Source: Bacillota bacterium (lineage in GTDB: Bacteria; Bacillota; Clostridia; Lachnospirales; Lachnospiraceae). Taken from it: a stretch of 29,686 nucleotides of DNA. The translations under genes and the position numbers were made by a program. The notes below the pieces were generated by a model. The model ran no database searches, was not told the DNA's origin, and saw only the letters and a list, made by a program, of their open reading frames with translations. The stretch is from the NCBI GenBank assembly GCA_023457255.1, contig JAEWMB010000034.1, positions 1 through 29,686 on the forward strand. The letters run 5' to 3'. Below are positions 7,360 to 17,350 of the stretch, in pieces (the first letter of the stretch is position 1; every line of letters begins with the position of its first letter).

Positions 7360-7879
7360 TAGGTAAACTTACTGCGCCCCTCTTTATAAGGTTGCATCAT
7401 AACTCTCATTGCAGATGGAATACCACTAAAATGAGAAGTGGAAAATTATCCTTTATTTTCACTAACGCCATGCAATTAACGTAGAGAGTGTTTCTGTAAA
7501 TGGTCGTTCATTTACATAATAATCCTTGGGTTGAGATACCCTAAATTGTCGAATATCGGGGAAAGCCGTAAACCTGGATACAGGTATTGATAACACTGAA
7601 AAAAAGCTCCACGAGGGTGTGTTACAAATAAGCATACTATCTATAGTGCATAGATTGTAAGTGAAAATGGTAATCCCGACACGTTATATGAAGTATAGAA
7701 AGTGTAATTTCTTAATATATCGTGCGAGAGGCTGACAAGACATGACGTGATACAGGCGTAATTGTATCATATGGTACACAATATACAGTCCGTAACCGCA
7801 GGGAAAACCTGCGTGAAGCGAATAGGGAAACGAACGGTATTTTTTACTGCCCTACTTAGTACAAATTACACAATATAAG
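7360..7879 (+). ncRNA. group I intron in the tape measure gene
   Basis: About 520 nt of non-coding RNA with the group I core in order. P1: AGGGT 7355-7359 with GCCC from 7376. P2-like: ACT-CTCATT 7402-7410 with AATGAG-A-AGT. P3: TGTC 7547-7550 with GACA 7739-7742. P4: TCGGG 7556-7560 with CCCGA 7675-7679. P6: CACG/CGTG near 7680 and 7721. P7: GGCTG 7730-7734 with CAGTC 7786-7790. P8: TGATAC/GTATCA at 7748 and 7764. P9: CGCAGG/CCTGCG at 7797 and 7808. The S-like element ATATACAGTCC is near-canonical. G7879 is the likely terminal guanosine, the first G that removes the in-frame TAA at 7876. There is no homing endonuclease or transposase inside, so it is a minimal intron, perhaps derived from a larger mobile form. 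Confidence 0.85.
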
Positions 7880-10800
7880 CAAATTCCAGTATCATTGTCA
7901 ATTTAGCGGCAGTAGAGTTTCAACAAGATGCTGGTGAAGTATGGCTTAATTGGTTCCAACATAATCTTGAAAACTATAACGATTGGTTAAAAGAGCATGC
8001 AGAACAAACTACTACCTTCTCAAAGATAACTCAAAAAGCAGGTGTGATAGTAAAGTCTTTCGGAGCAACTCTTGGCAGCATGGCCGCCATGTGGGTGGTT
8101 GGGGAGGTTGTTTCTTGGATTGTAAAAAGCGTTGATGATTTCGTTCATGCGGAAGAAAAAGCAACAGAACGAATAAGAGAATTAAATAAAGAAGCTAAGA
8201 GAATAAATCAAGAGTTAAATGAAAATAAGAAAATTATAAATGACTACGGCGAAGAGTATGCTCACTTATCTAAAGGCGTAAATCATCTAGGACGAAATGT
8301 TTCACTAACTGCGGAAGAATATAAACGATACCATGAAATTACCAACAAAATTGCAGAACTTAATCCAGATCTTGTTTCTGGCTATGATGCATTAAATAAT
8401 CCTATTTTGACTGTCACGGGTAATGTGGAACGGCTTACGGCAGCTTATGAGAAAAATTATAAGGCGGCCCAAGCAGAAATTAAACTCAAGGCCCCAGAAG
8501 CCGGAAAAGAAAATTACAAGAGCTTAAAGACTGAACGAAAACACTATGATATAGCAAAAGCCCTTTCAACATCCACTCATGCTAGCATGCAAAAATCTGT
8601 TCAAGAACGAAAGGCCATTCAAGATGCACGGCAACTAGATCCTTCTAATAGTGAGCGGTATGAGGATATATATGGACTTGGAGCCAATAGTGAAGCCCTT
8701 TATGATATATTAACTAAAATAGGTATTGAAAAAAAAACCATCAATGAATTCTTAAACTCTATTTCTTCTGGGCAACTTGATAAGGACCTATATGATTCAC
8801 TATTTAGCCCTGAAGTTTTAAAAAAAATACGAGTATATACTGCACAACTGGAAAGTACTTTAATAACTAGTGCAAATGATATGCGTATGTATATGAATGC
8901 TTATCTTGCATGGGACGATGACGGTTTTGGCGTTCTAGATGAAAAGAAACAACAGCTTGTACAGGATTTGTTTACGGTCTTGCCACAAGAGTATTTTAAT
9001 TATGAAAAAGATACCGATACAATATACAAGAACATATCAGACCTTCTCATCAAGCCACTGTTAGGTGATGACGGTGATAAGATAGAATCAATAATAAATG
9101 ACCTATTTACTAAGACAGAAGGCGACTTTAATGGATCTTATTATCAATACATCGAATTTATTAATAGTAAATTAGACGAACTTGAAACTATTTTTCCTGT
9201 CAATTTTATAGCCACCTTCAAAGAAAGACTTGGATTATCAAGCGATACAAATATTGTAGGTAACGATTTAATACAAACAGCCATTGACAAAGTTCATACT
9301 TCTGCTAATTACACACTTCCTTCGGATGCAAAAGACGAAATGAAACTTGATCTTATAGAAGGGATTAAATCATTAACAGAAGATGACCTGCGTATCTTCC
9401 TATCACTTGATATTAAAGGAAAATCATGGGATGATGTTCTTAACGATATAAAAACGAAAACGCAGGAAATAAATAATGCTAAGGGATATTCATTTGATGC
9501 CAGCAACGTGAATTATATGAACCATGTAGATCAAGCTAAATCTGCCATAACTTCTCTTGGAGATGCACTTGAAAAACTTAATTCCGAGACCGGTTTAACA
9601 GATAGTGAAATACTAGCGCTTAATAAGCAGTTTCCTGAGTTAGTAGGGCATTCTGATGATTTGGATCTAGCTATTCGTAACTTAATGGAATCTTCCAAAG
9701 ATTCTGCAGTTTCTTTTTTAAATAAAGAAATTGGCCGGTTGGGCGAAAATCATCCGGCACGTAAAGGGTTAATGGATACCATTGATCTCATTGAAAATAT
9801 GTTCAATAAAGCAACCGATGCCTCTAACGGTATCAAAACTCTTCAGAGTGCATTAAGTAGTTTAAAGTCGAATGCCCAAGTTCTAGCAGCTGTAGATGCA
9901 GATAGGAAACAAAATAACGGAAATCTTTCCATTGATTCTTTAAATAGTATTATTTCCACTTATCCAAAATTAACAGGTGCAGTCGCACAATACAATGCAA
10001 AGTTAATGACTTCTAAGGAGTTGTTTAATGAGCTTAAAAAAACATATGACAATGATGTTCTTGCTCTAAAGCGTGCTACCGCTGAAAAATTAAAGTTAGA
10101 TAATACTTTTTACAACAACATAGTTAATAACATAGATGAGAATATAAAAAACTTAGCAGACTATTACGATATTACTCTAACTAATTTTGCTTCATACAAT
10201 GCCGCCAAATTAGCGATAGAAAAAATAAAAACTTCTGAGATTGAGAAGATAAACAATAATTTTAAGTTTGTAGATGGTTTCCCTACTTATGCTAGTGACT
10301 TTGAAATGGGAGTAGTGAATATTGGTTTTAGCGCTTATCTTAACTACAAATTAGATAAAGAAATTATTGAAAAAGACTTTCAGAAAATTTTAGATGGCAT
10401 GTTAGAATCTGTTTCATTTAATTCCGGTATTGACTGGAAGACGTTTAACTCCGGTAATGGTTCAGGAAGCACCTCAGAATTTTCCCAATCCATTGACTTT
10501 ATTTCTGAAAAGATAAAAGTTACTGAAAATAATATAAAGAGTTTAAACGCTGTCCTAGAGAATACTTCCGGGCTCGAAGCTCAAAAAAACCTATATAAGC
10601 AACTGATAACCGAGCAATCCAAGCTAACAAAAGCATATAGTGCTTCAGCAGAGGCATACCAAACTCAATATACAAATGCATTAAAGGACAAAAACTTAAG
10701 TGAATCTGATATTGAAAATATAAAAAATGGTGGCTTAACCATAGAGAAATTCCAGGGAAAAGATAAGGATTCTATCAGTGAAAAAAGATATAATGCAGCT

Positions 10801-12903
10801 CTGAAAGCCATTGAGCTAAGAGATCAATTAGCTAATATTGATGTTAATTATCAAAATTCGATTGCCGGATTAACGAAATACAGTAATGAGCTTGCTAATA
10901 TTCCTTGGGGTGAGGCAACGGCAAACATCGATAAGCTCAACGATAGAATTTCCCTTCTAAACGAAGAACTTAACAATACGACAGACTATAAAAAAAAGAA
11001 TGAAAAACTGAGCGATATCTTAGAAGAACAGAAAGCTATTCTTGAGGAATACAAGAATGCGAATAAGGAAACAGAAAAAAATGCAGAAACGGCATTCGAT
11101 AGCATCGACAAGAAATATCGCATCGGTATAAAATCCGGAGAAAAGATATCTACCGATGGAGTTACAGATCTTAATCAGCTTGCTCTCATTCTTCAGTATA
11201 ACGCACAAATTGATAAGCTGATTGAAGGCACTGCTACTCTCGCCTTGGAGCAGGAAAAGTATAATAGCCTCAGACGTGAGACAGACTCAAAAATATTTGA
11301 AAATAAAAATGCAGAGTTCGATAAAATCATAGAAAAACAATCAAAGCTGCTCTCAGAAATAGATACAACGATTGGATTCGTGGATGACAATAGCATTGAA
11401 CAAATCTCATTATTACAAGCCGGTTATGAAGAAGCAGCTCAAAAGGTTGGATTATTAAAAGCCGAAATATCGAATTTGCATAAAGAATATGCAAATGGCA
11501 AAGGTAATATAAGTTTTGAAGAGTATATGTCAAGACTTGAACAATTAGATTCCGATCAGCTTAATGCCGCCAAGGCAATGCAAAGTTATCAAAATCAAAT
11601 TATATCAGCGATGAGAGCCAGATATGATGAGCAAAAGAAATTAAGTGAAGATGCATTAAAAGCAGAATTAGAAAATATAGAAAAAGCAAAAAAAGAGGCT
11701 TTGGATGCATCACAGTCTCTGATTGATGACTATAAAAAAATTATAGATGCCCGTAAAAAAGCACTCCAAGACCAAGAGGAATCAGATAATTATAAGGAGC
11801 AGGTGGAGGATTACAATAAAACAATATCGAACCTCCAAACCCGCATCGAGAGATTGAAGGCTGCTGAATTATCTGGTGACAGAACCGCCGGTGCTGAGAG
11901 AAGAGAGCTAGAAGAACAGCTGGCAGAACAGAAAAAATCTTTAGATAAGCTTCAAAAAGACCGGCAGGTTGACTTAGCTTTAGATGCATTGGATGAAGAG
12001 TATGCTGCTTATGAAGATATGAAAAAGCAGCAGATGAAAGATGATGAGACATATTATAATAATCTAAGAGATGCAGAACAACGTAAGTTCGATGAAAATT
12101 ATGATATAAAAGAAGGCAAGATAACCAAACTCTACGAAAACGAGAAAGCTCTGATTATGGAGGCAGCTCAATTAACCAGCTCAGAATTTTCAAAAGCATT
12201 CGAAGAAATCAATAAAGTTCTTGCTCAATATGGGATATCACTATCAGCCGAATTATCCAATGCTTTGAATTCAAGCAATGACATTTTATCCAATTCGTCA
12301 TCTTCTTCCGGTTCCAGCGCTGCTTCAAATCGAGATGCCATTAATACCTTGCTAAAAAACGGTACAAGCAAAACCGGAGATAGTGCATTAAATAGATATG
12401 TAAAAAGCAATTTCGGCTCTTATTTAACCTTTGGTGAAATGGTTCAATTAGCTAGATTACTTGGATTAACAGAAATCAATAGTGAGTCTGATGTAAAGGG
12501 CAGCAGTGAAAACCGTGAGAAAATACGAAAAGCATTAATTTCAGCCGGATTTGAGAAAGGCGGCATCGCACAGATATCTTCCAGTAACTTCACCAAAAAT
12601 CTGACCGGAGGCATAGAACACGGAATTGCTTTGGTTAGAAATGGGGAGGGATTTGTCCGACCGGAAGATGTCTCCAATATCAAACATCTTCTTGATGTCA
12701 TACCTGATATCAATGGTATGATCAATAATATAGCTCCATACGTTTCCAGCCTGACAACTAATCAAAACTTAGCACCTGTTATAAATTTTAATTTAACAGG
12801 CGGCACCATAACACAAGAAGCTATGCCTCAATTTAATAGATGGAAATCAGACATAATTAATGAAATTTCTAAGATTATGATAGAAGGAGCTAAAAAAAGA
12901 TAG
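7880..12903 (+). CDS. tape measure protein, exon 2
   Basis: This encodes about 1674 residues of the ~1813-aa tape measure protein, which scaffolds tail assembly and sets tail length. The coding frame is open from 7879 (AANSSIIVNLAAVEF...), well upstream of the GTG at 8044, which has no ribosome site and should not be taken as a start. Seen: a hydrophobic stretch just after the join (about residues 195-222 of the spliced protein, GATLGSMAAMWVVGEVVSWIV), long coiled-coil regions, and a strongly charged heptad-rich block encoded by 11600-12150. The C-terminal block HGIALVRNGEGFVRPED resembles the conserved end of phage tape measure proteins. At about 0.15 nm per residue the tail would be roughly 270 nm long, longer than most siphovirus tails. 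No lytic transglycosylase or peptidase motif was recognised inside. Confidence 0.88.
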
Positions 12904-12920
12904 TTTCAAGATTTTTTTAC

Positions 12921-12956
12921 AAAAGCACTCTTCCAGCTTTGGAACGAGTGCTTTTT
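12921..12956 (+). terminator. terminator after the tape measure gene
   Basis: AAAAGCACTC plus TTCC pairs with GGAA and GAGTGCTTTT (inner loop AGCTTT, one bulged C), followed by T residues. It is a strong bipartite stem 17 bp after the tape measure stop codon. Confidence 0.85.
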
Positions 12957-13090
12957 AGGTTCTGAAAATAATTAGCAGGTTGAAACTTATAGGGTATACA
13001 AAACATGCCTTATAAGCTTAATACGACTCAGTTATGCAAAAAGCACATGCATATATCTACATTCCTGTGTGTGCAGAAATGAGGTTAAAA

Positions 13091-13864
13091 ATGACAATCA
13101 ACGATGGATTTCGATTTATTTATGCAAATCAATCTTCTGACGAATTTGGAGTCTTTAAAGGTGCTTTTGGTAATGGTACCGACAACATCGATGAAGCTAC
13201 CGGTTTAATAACATCAAAAACTATGTTTCAAGAAAAATGGAGTTTCCATGGCATTGAAAAAAATGAACCTCTGAAATTCAAATTAACAATCGCCAAGTCA
13301 GACGGCACTTACTTTGACGCATATGAAGAAAGAGCAATAAAAAAATGGCTATGTAAAAAGAAAAGACATTGGCTGTATATCGATCAGGACGACTTAGCCA
13401 ACATTGGATATTATTGTATCTTACTTAATCCTCAAAAGGTTAGTGTTGGCTTAAAAAGCGCGGGAATTAGCTTTGATGTTATCTGTGATTCCAATCATGC
13501 CTGGTCAGATTTACAAAAACAAAGAAGACTGAGTTCCGATGGAACATTCCAATTTATCTATCACAGCGATTTCGATGAGGAAGTATTAACTCCTGTTTTT
13601 ACTATCACTCCTCTTTCGGATGGAACTATTAAGATAAAGAATAGAACAACAGGGAAAGAGGTCTCTATCGATCATTGTATTACGACAGAAACCATTACTA
13701 TGGATTGTGAAAATGAAATTATGGTATCCAGCAGCGGCAGAGTCCTAATAGGCAATTGGAATAAACGATTTTTACAAATTATAGAAGGGGTAAATATGAT
13801 TGAATTAACCGGAGATTTTGTTTTAGATATGGAATATCGGCTCCCTGTCAGAATAGGCGGTTAG
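13091..13864 (+). CDS. distal tail protein (Dit-like, Sipho_tail family)
   Basis: The 257-aa protein starts at ATG 13091, six bases after GAGG. A longer frame from 13034 lacks a ribosome site. Its place directly after the tape measure gene, its size and its pattern fit the distal tail hub of Gram-positive siphophages: an N-terminal beta-rich belt domain, a KWSFHGIEKNEPLKFKL-type segment near residues 50-65, then ICDSNHAWSD near 140, the usual Dit junction before the C-terminal galectin-like domain. Dit forms the hexameric ring joining the tube to the baseplate. The following gene encodes its partner Tal. The 187-bp leader contains a GCACA/TGTGC stem and no obvious promoter. Confidence 0.8.
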   Translation: MTINDGFRFIYANQSSDEFGVFKGAFGNGTDNIDEATGLITSKTMFQEKWSFHGIEKNEPLKFKLTIAKSDGTYFDAYEERAIKKWLCKKKRHWLYIDQDDLANIGYYCILLNPQKVSVGLKSAGISFDVICDSNHAWSDLQKQRRLSSDGTFQFIYHSDFDEEVLTPVFTITPLSDGTIKIKNRTTGKEVSIDHCITTETITMDCENEIMVSSSGRVLIGNWNKRFLQIIEGVNMIELTGDFVLDMEYRLPVRIGG

Positions 13865-13891
13865 TACAATATAAAACCAAGCTTTCTATGT

Positions 13892-13917
13892 AAGTTTGTG
13901 CTGCACACCACAAACTT
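13892..13917 (+). repeat. perfect inverted repeat before the Tal gene
   Basis: AAGTTTGTG (13892-13900) and CACAAACTT (13909-13917) form a 9-bp perfect stem with an 8-base loop. It is not followed by a T tract, so it is more likely an RNA-processing or protein-binding site than a terminator. Confidence 0.5.
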
Positions 13918-13955
13918 GTTATACACAAAAAACATGTGCAAGAATGGAGGTTAAT

Positions 13956-16900
13956 ATGTTATTTCACTATGATCATTATAAGAATTTAAAACAAAGCCTA
14001 ATGTTTTTAGCAAACCCTCAAAAAGAATACATCGGAGGAATACACGGTGCTGAAAACCTCCACTTAACGGTTCATTTTAACGACGTTTCAAAGGCTTCCT
14101 TTAAACTATATGAATCTTCTGACTTATATAGCAAAGTAGAAAAAAAAAGATTAGTAGAAATCCAACATGTGGCATGGTTTCAAATTGAAAATGTAACCGA
14201 ACATAACGATGGGCTGGTGGCCTATAAGGAGGTGGAATGCTCCACATTAGAAAGTGAACTGATTGGAAAACGTGTGGATGATATCAAAGGAACATTCTCT
14301 CTCTATAACATATTAGAACCGGAATATAGCTTACTTCATATCATATCCTCTGCTTCCGGGTGGAACATAGGGCATGTGGACAATGAGTTAATTGGAAAAT
14401 GGCGAACCTTCTCCATCGATTCGGAAAAAGTATATAATATTTTGACCACAAGCATAAGCAAGTCGTTTGAATGCATCTTCCAATTTGATACCTACACAAG
14501 AACAATTAATGCTTATAAACTTGAAAACCTTGGTAAACTAACAGATATTTTTATATCAAAAAGAAATCTGTTGAGAGAATATATCTTAGAAAGCAGTTCA
14601 GAAGTTGTTACGAAATTGAAGGTTCTTGGCGGAGACGGATTTGATATTAGAGAAGTAAATCCAACGGGTACCAATTATTTAATTAATGTTGACTACTATA
14701 AGGTACCGATATCCGGGGGCGGCTGGATGACGGAGGGCTTACTCAATGCCCTGAACGCCTACCAAGCGGCATACGATACTAAAATAACTGGGCATGCTGC
14801 TTTGGTTAATTCTCTTAAAACATTACAGCGTGAGTTAAGCTCTTTAAATTCTCAACTAACCGACTTGGAAAGTTATAAAAAAGCACAGGATGAAATTGTA
14901 GGCTCCTATATAACAATGTATCATGGTGCACCTCCAACCGATGCACCGGAATATTCTTCTTATTTGAATGCGCTAAATTCGAGTAATTCTTATGTTTCTC
15001 AGATAGCAGATAAAAAAAATGAAATTGCCGGAAAAGAACATAGTATTGAAAGTATTAAGGCTGCCTTAGATGAAATCAGTCTCCATTTAAGTTATGATAG
15101 CTACTTTACTTCAGAACAAGTAAAAGAATTGAATACTTTTCTGACAGAGAACGAAGCATATGAGGATTCTACCTTTACCATTACCGATATTATGTCGGAG
15201 GATGAAATCACAGATATGCGTATGGAACTAATGTCCAATGGAAGGTCTGAGCTTGCCAGGGTAAGTAGGCCTCAATATACCATTAAGATAACTGCTAAGA
15301 ATCTCTTTTCCTTGGTAGACGACTCTTCCATGAAAATTGGATTTGAAAAATGGAAAGAGCAATTATCCGCAGGCAATCTTATTACTTTATCCTTAAGAAA
15401 AGACTTATGTACTACCGTGAGAATACTTTCCATTGAAATAGACTTTGATGACTTGGAAAATATGAGCCTGACATTAAGTGATAAAAGCAGTCTTGATGAT
15501 AATACGATACAATTGGAAGAGCTATTAGCCAATGCAGGCAAATCCTCTTCTTCTCTGTCTTTAAAACAATTTGGATATGATCAAGCCTCCAAAATAACTT
15601 CCAGCGTTAGAACTTTTATGAATAGTACACTAAATGCGGCAGCCAATGCCATGATTAATAATGACAATGTGGAAACCGAGTTTGGCCCATACGGAATAAG
15701 AAATAAAAAATGGCTGCCGGATCAGCAAAAATACGATGATTATCAGTCTTGGTGGAATCAAAACACTCTCCTATTCAGTGATGACGGTTTTAAATCCAGC
15801 AAAACAGGGATTGGACTTTTTACCTCGTCTAGCGGTGAGAAATTTTATGGTGTCCTGGCGGATGTTATCTGTGGGCAGCTCATTATGGGAGAACAATTGT
15901 CAATTAGAAATGCCAGCGGTACTTATACGATTCATGATAATGGGCTTACCGCAAGTGCAAAGGCCGGTGGGAACACTTATTCCGTGGGGATAAATCCAAG
16001 CACTCCCGGCGATATTTTTCAAATAACGATAAATGACAGTAAAAAATTATATGTGGACACGATTAGTAATAAATTGGTCTTCGGAGGAGATTTAGTTGCT
16101 GCCGGCGGAACATTTTCAGGAACTGTAAGCGGAGGCAGCATCAACATTAACAACAGATTCTTAGTAAATTCAAACGGTGATGTTACACTTCCTAGCAATG
16201 CAGTAATTTCATGGGGGCAGATTACCGAAACTCCTACCATAATTGATGAGAATACGGTCACTCAAATTACTAAGAATACAATAACTACTGCTCAAATTAG
16301 ATGTGACCAGCTATATAGTGGTACAATTTCATCTGAGTTAATTGATGTTAAAAATTTAGTTGTACAAAAAATAAAATCTAATGGTATGGTTGGAGATTAC
16401 AACATTAACAGAGATATGTCTTTGGATGTGCATGGTGGACGTTTGATGTGCTATACCGGCACCAATTATGATACAGCATATGATAAAACCGTATTGGTTG
16501 ATAATGCTATTTATGTTGATAATGTCTACACTGATTCTATACGTGCAAGAAATATGAGAAACAATAATAGTAAAACTATAAGTATAGGAGACTCATCAAC
16601 AATCGTTACTATTTGTGGAAGTACTGCTTTGACAGGTTCTAATGTTGGAGACTTTGCTTTAACGAGTGGTAATATTGGATTATACGCCGCACCTATATCA
16701 CATCCTCATAATACCTCTAATATATCGGCAGATGTAAGGGAGCTTGCTTATATCCATTTTGACGGGGGTAATGCATGTGGATATAATTATGCTGAAAGAA
16801 CTTATCAAAAGACAAATTCATCAGATCTTAAACTGAAATATGATATTCATGAGTTAAAAAATTCTAAAGATTTAATTATGGGAACGAAACCCAAAACATA

Positions 16901-17156
16901 TCGATTTAAAGATAGCGAATTAGATAAAAAAGTACATGCTGGTGTTATTGCGCAAGAACTTATCAATTTATTAACTAATTTAGGTATCGATTATAAAGAC
17001 AGTGGATTTATTGAGGAATATACAAGCAGAGAATGGTTAGGTGAAGGGTTTTATGGAACCTCATTCTACCGAGTAAATTATGAGATGTTTATTCCTTACT
17101 TGTTAGATTTCTGTCAGAAGATGTATTGCAAAATAGAAGAATTGGAGAAAAGATAA
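13956..17156 (+). CDS. tail-associated endopeptidase/fibre (Tal) with S74 chaperone
   Basis: The 1066-aa protein starts at ATG 13956, six bases after ATGGAGG; the frame extends to 13896 without a ribosome site. The first ~370 residues resemble the prophage endopeptidase-tail (Tal) hub domain, with the KVLGGDGFDIREVNPTG segment typical of that family. A helical segment with Leu/Ser/Lys heptads follows, then a long beta-rich, Gly/Asn/Thr-rich fibre. The last ~110 residues are an intramolecular chaperone of the endosialidase/S74 type: SSDLKLKYDI with S955/S956 and K959/K961, then VHAGVIAQEL. In this family the chaperone trimerises the fibre and then cuts itself off before the Ser. Its stop overlaps the next ATG (TAATG). 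Confidence 0.82.
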   Translation: MLFHYDHYKNLKQSLMFLANPQKEYIGGIHGAENLHLTVHFNDVSKASFKLYESSDLYSKVEKKRLVEIQHVAWFQIENVTEHNDGLVAYKEVECSTLESELIGKRVDDIKGTFSLYNILEPEYSLLHIISSASGWNIGHVDNELIGKWRTFSIDSEKVYNILTTSISKSFECIFQFDTYTRTINAYKLENLGKLTDIFISKRNLLREYILESSSEVVTKLKVLGGDGFDIREVNPTGTNYLINVDYYKVPISGGGWMTEGLLNALNAYQAAYDTKITGHAALVNSLKTLQRELSSLNSQLTDLESYKKAQDEIVGSYITMYHGAPPTDAPEYSSYLNALNSSNSYVSQIADKKNEIAGKEHSIESIKAALDEISLHLSYDSYFTSEQVKELNTFLTENEAYEDSTFTITDIMSEDEITDMRMELMSNGRSELARVSRPQYTIKITAKNLFSLVDDSSMKIGFEKWKEQLSAGNLITLSLRKDLCTTVRILSIEIDFDDLENMSLTLSDKSSLDDNTIQLEELLANAGKSSSSLSLKQFGYDQASKITSSVRTFMNSTLNAAANAMINNDNVETEFGPYGIRNKKWLPDQQKYDDYQSWWNQNTLLFSDDGFKSSKTGIGLFTSSSGEKFYGVLADVICGQLIMGEQLSIRNASGTYTIHDNGLTASAKAGGNTYSVGINPSTPGDIFQITINDSKKLYVDTISNKLVFGGDLVAAGGTFSGTVSGGSININNRFLVNSNGDVTLPSNAVISWGQITETPTIIDENTVTQITKNTITTAQIRCDQLYSGTISSELIDVKNLVVQKIKSNGMVGDYNINRDMSLDVHGGRLMCYTGTNYDTAYDKTVLVDNAIYVDNVYTDSIRARNMRNNNSKTISIGDSSTIVTICGSTALTGSNVGDFALTSGNIGLYAAPISHPHNTSNISADVRELAYIHFDGGNACGYNYAERTYQKTNSSDLKLKYDIHELKNSKDLIMGTKPKTYRFKDSELDKKVHAGVIAQELINLLTNLGIDYKDSGFIEEYTSREWLGEGFYGTSFYRVNYEMFIPYLLDFCQKMYCKIEELEKR

Positions 17157-17332
17157 TGGAAAACAAAGACGCCCAAGAAAAAGAACTTACAAGGCTTAGC
17201 TATACACTGGAAGATATCAATAGTATTTTAGCTGCTCTTTCCACCATTCCGGTATATGGAAAACAATCTGTTCAAAATATGAATTTTATCTATACCGTAT
17301 TAACAGAACAAATGATGTCAAAGAATAATTAG
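17156..17332 (+). CDS. small tail-module protein
   Basis: The 58-aa protein starts at an ATG that overlaps the stop codon of the Tal gene (TAATG), implying translational coupling. It is acidic at the N-terminus, then helical (LTRLSYTLEDINSILAAL), with no membrane segment. I do not recognise a family. Small helical proteins at this place in Gram-positive phages are often baseplate accessory or fibre-associated proteins; here this is a positional guess. Confidence 0.65.
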   Translation: MENKDAQEKELTRLSYTLEDINSILAALSTIPVYGKQSVQNMNFIYTVLTEQMMSKNN

Positions 17333-17350
17333 AAAGGATGGTGTTACATC

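Noticed and set aside
7400..7484. Coding extension of tape measure exon 1 up to TAG 7482
   Set aside because: The sequence is part of intron helices (P2-like stem) and does not continue the protein's character.
8044..8046. GTG as the start of the tape measure protein
   Set aside because: No ribosome site, and the frame is open and protein-like upstream to 7879. It is the interior of a spliced gene.
11741..12052. 103-aa minus-strand frame
   Set aside because: Antisense shadow of the coiled-coil part of the tape measure gene; no ribosome site.
15736..15993. 85-aa plus-strand frame inside the Tal gene
   Set aside because: Alternative frame of the Tal fibre region without a ribosome site.
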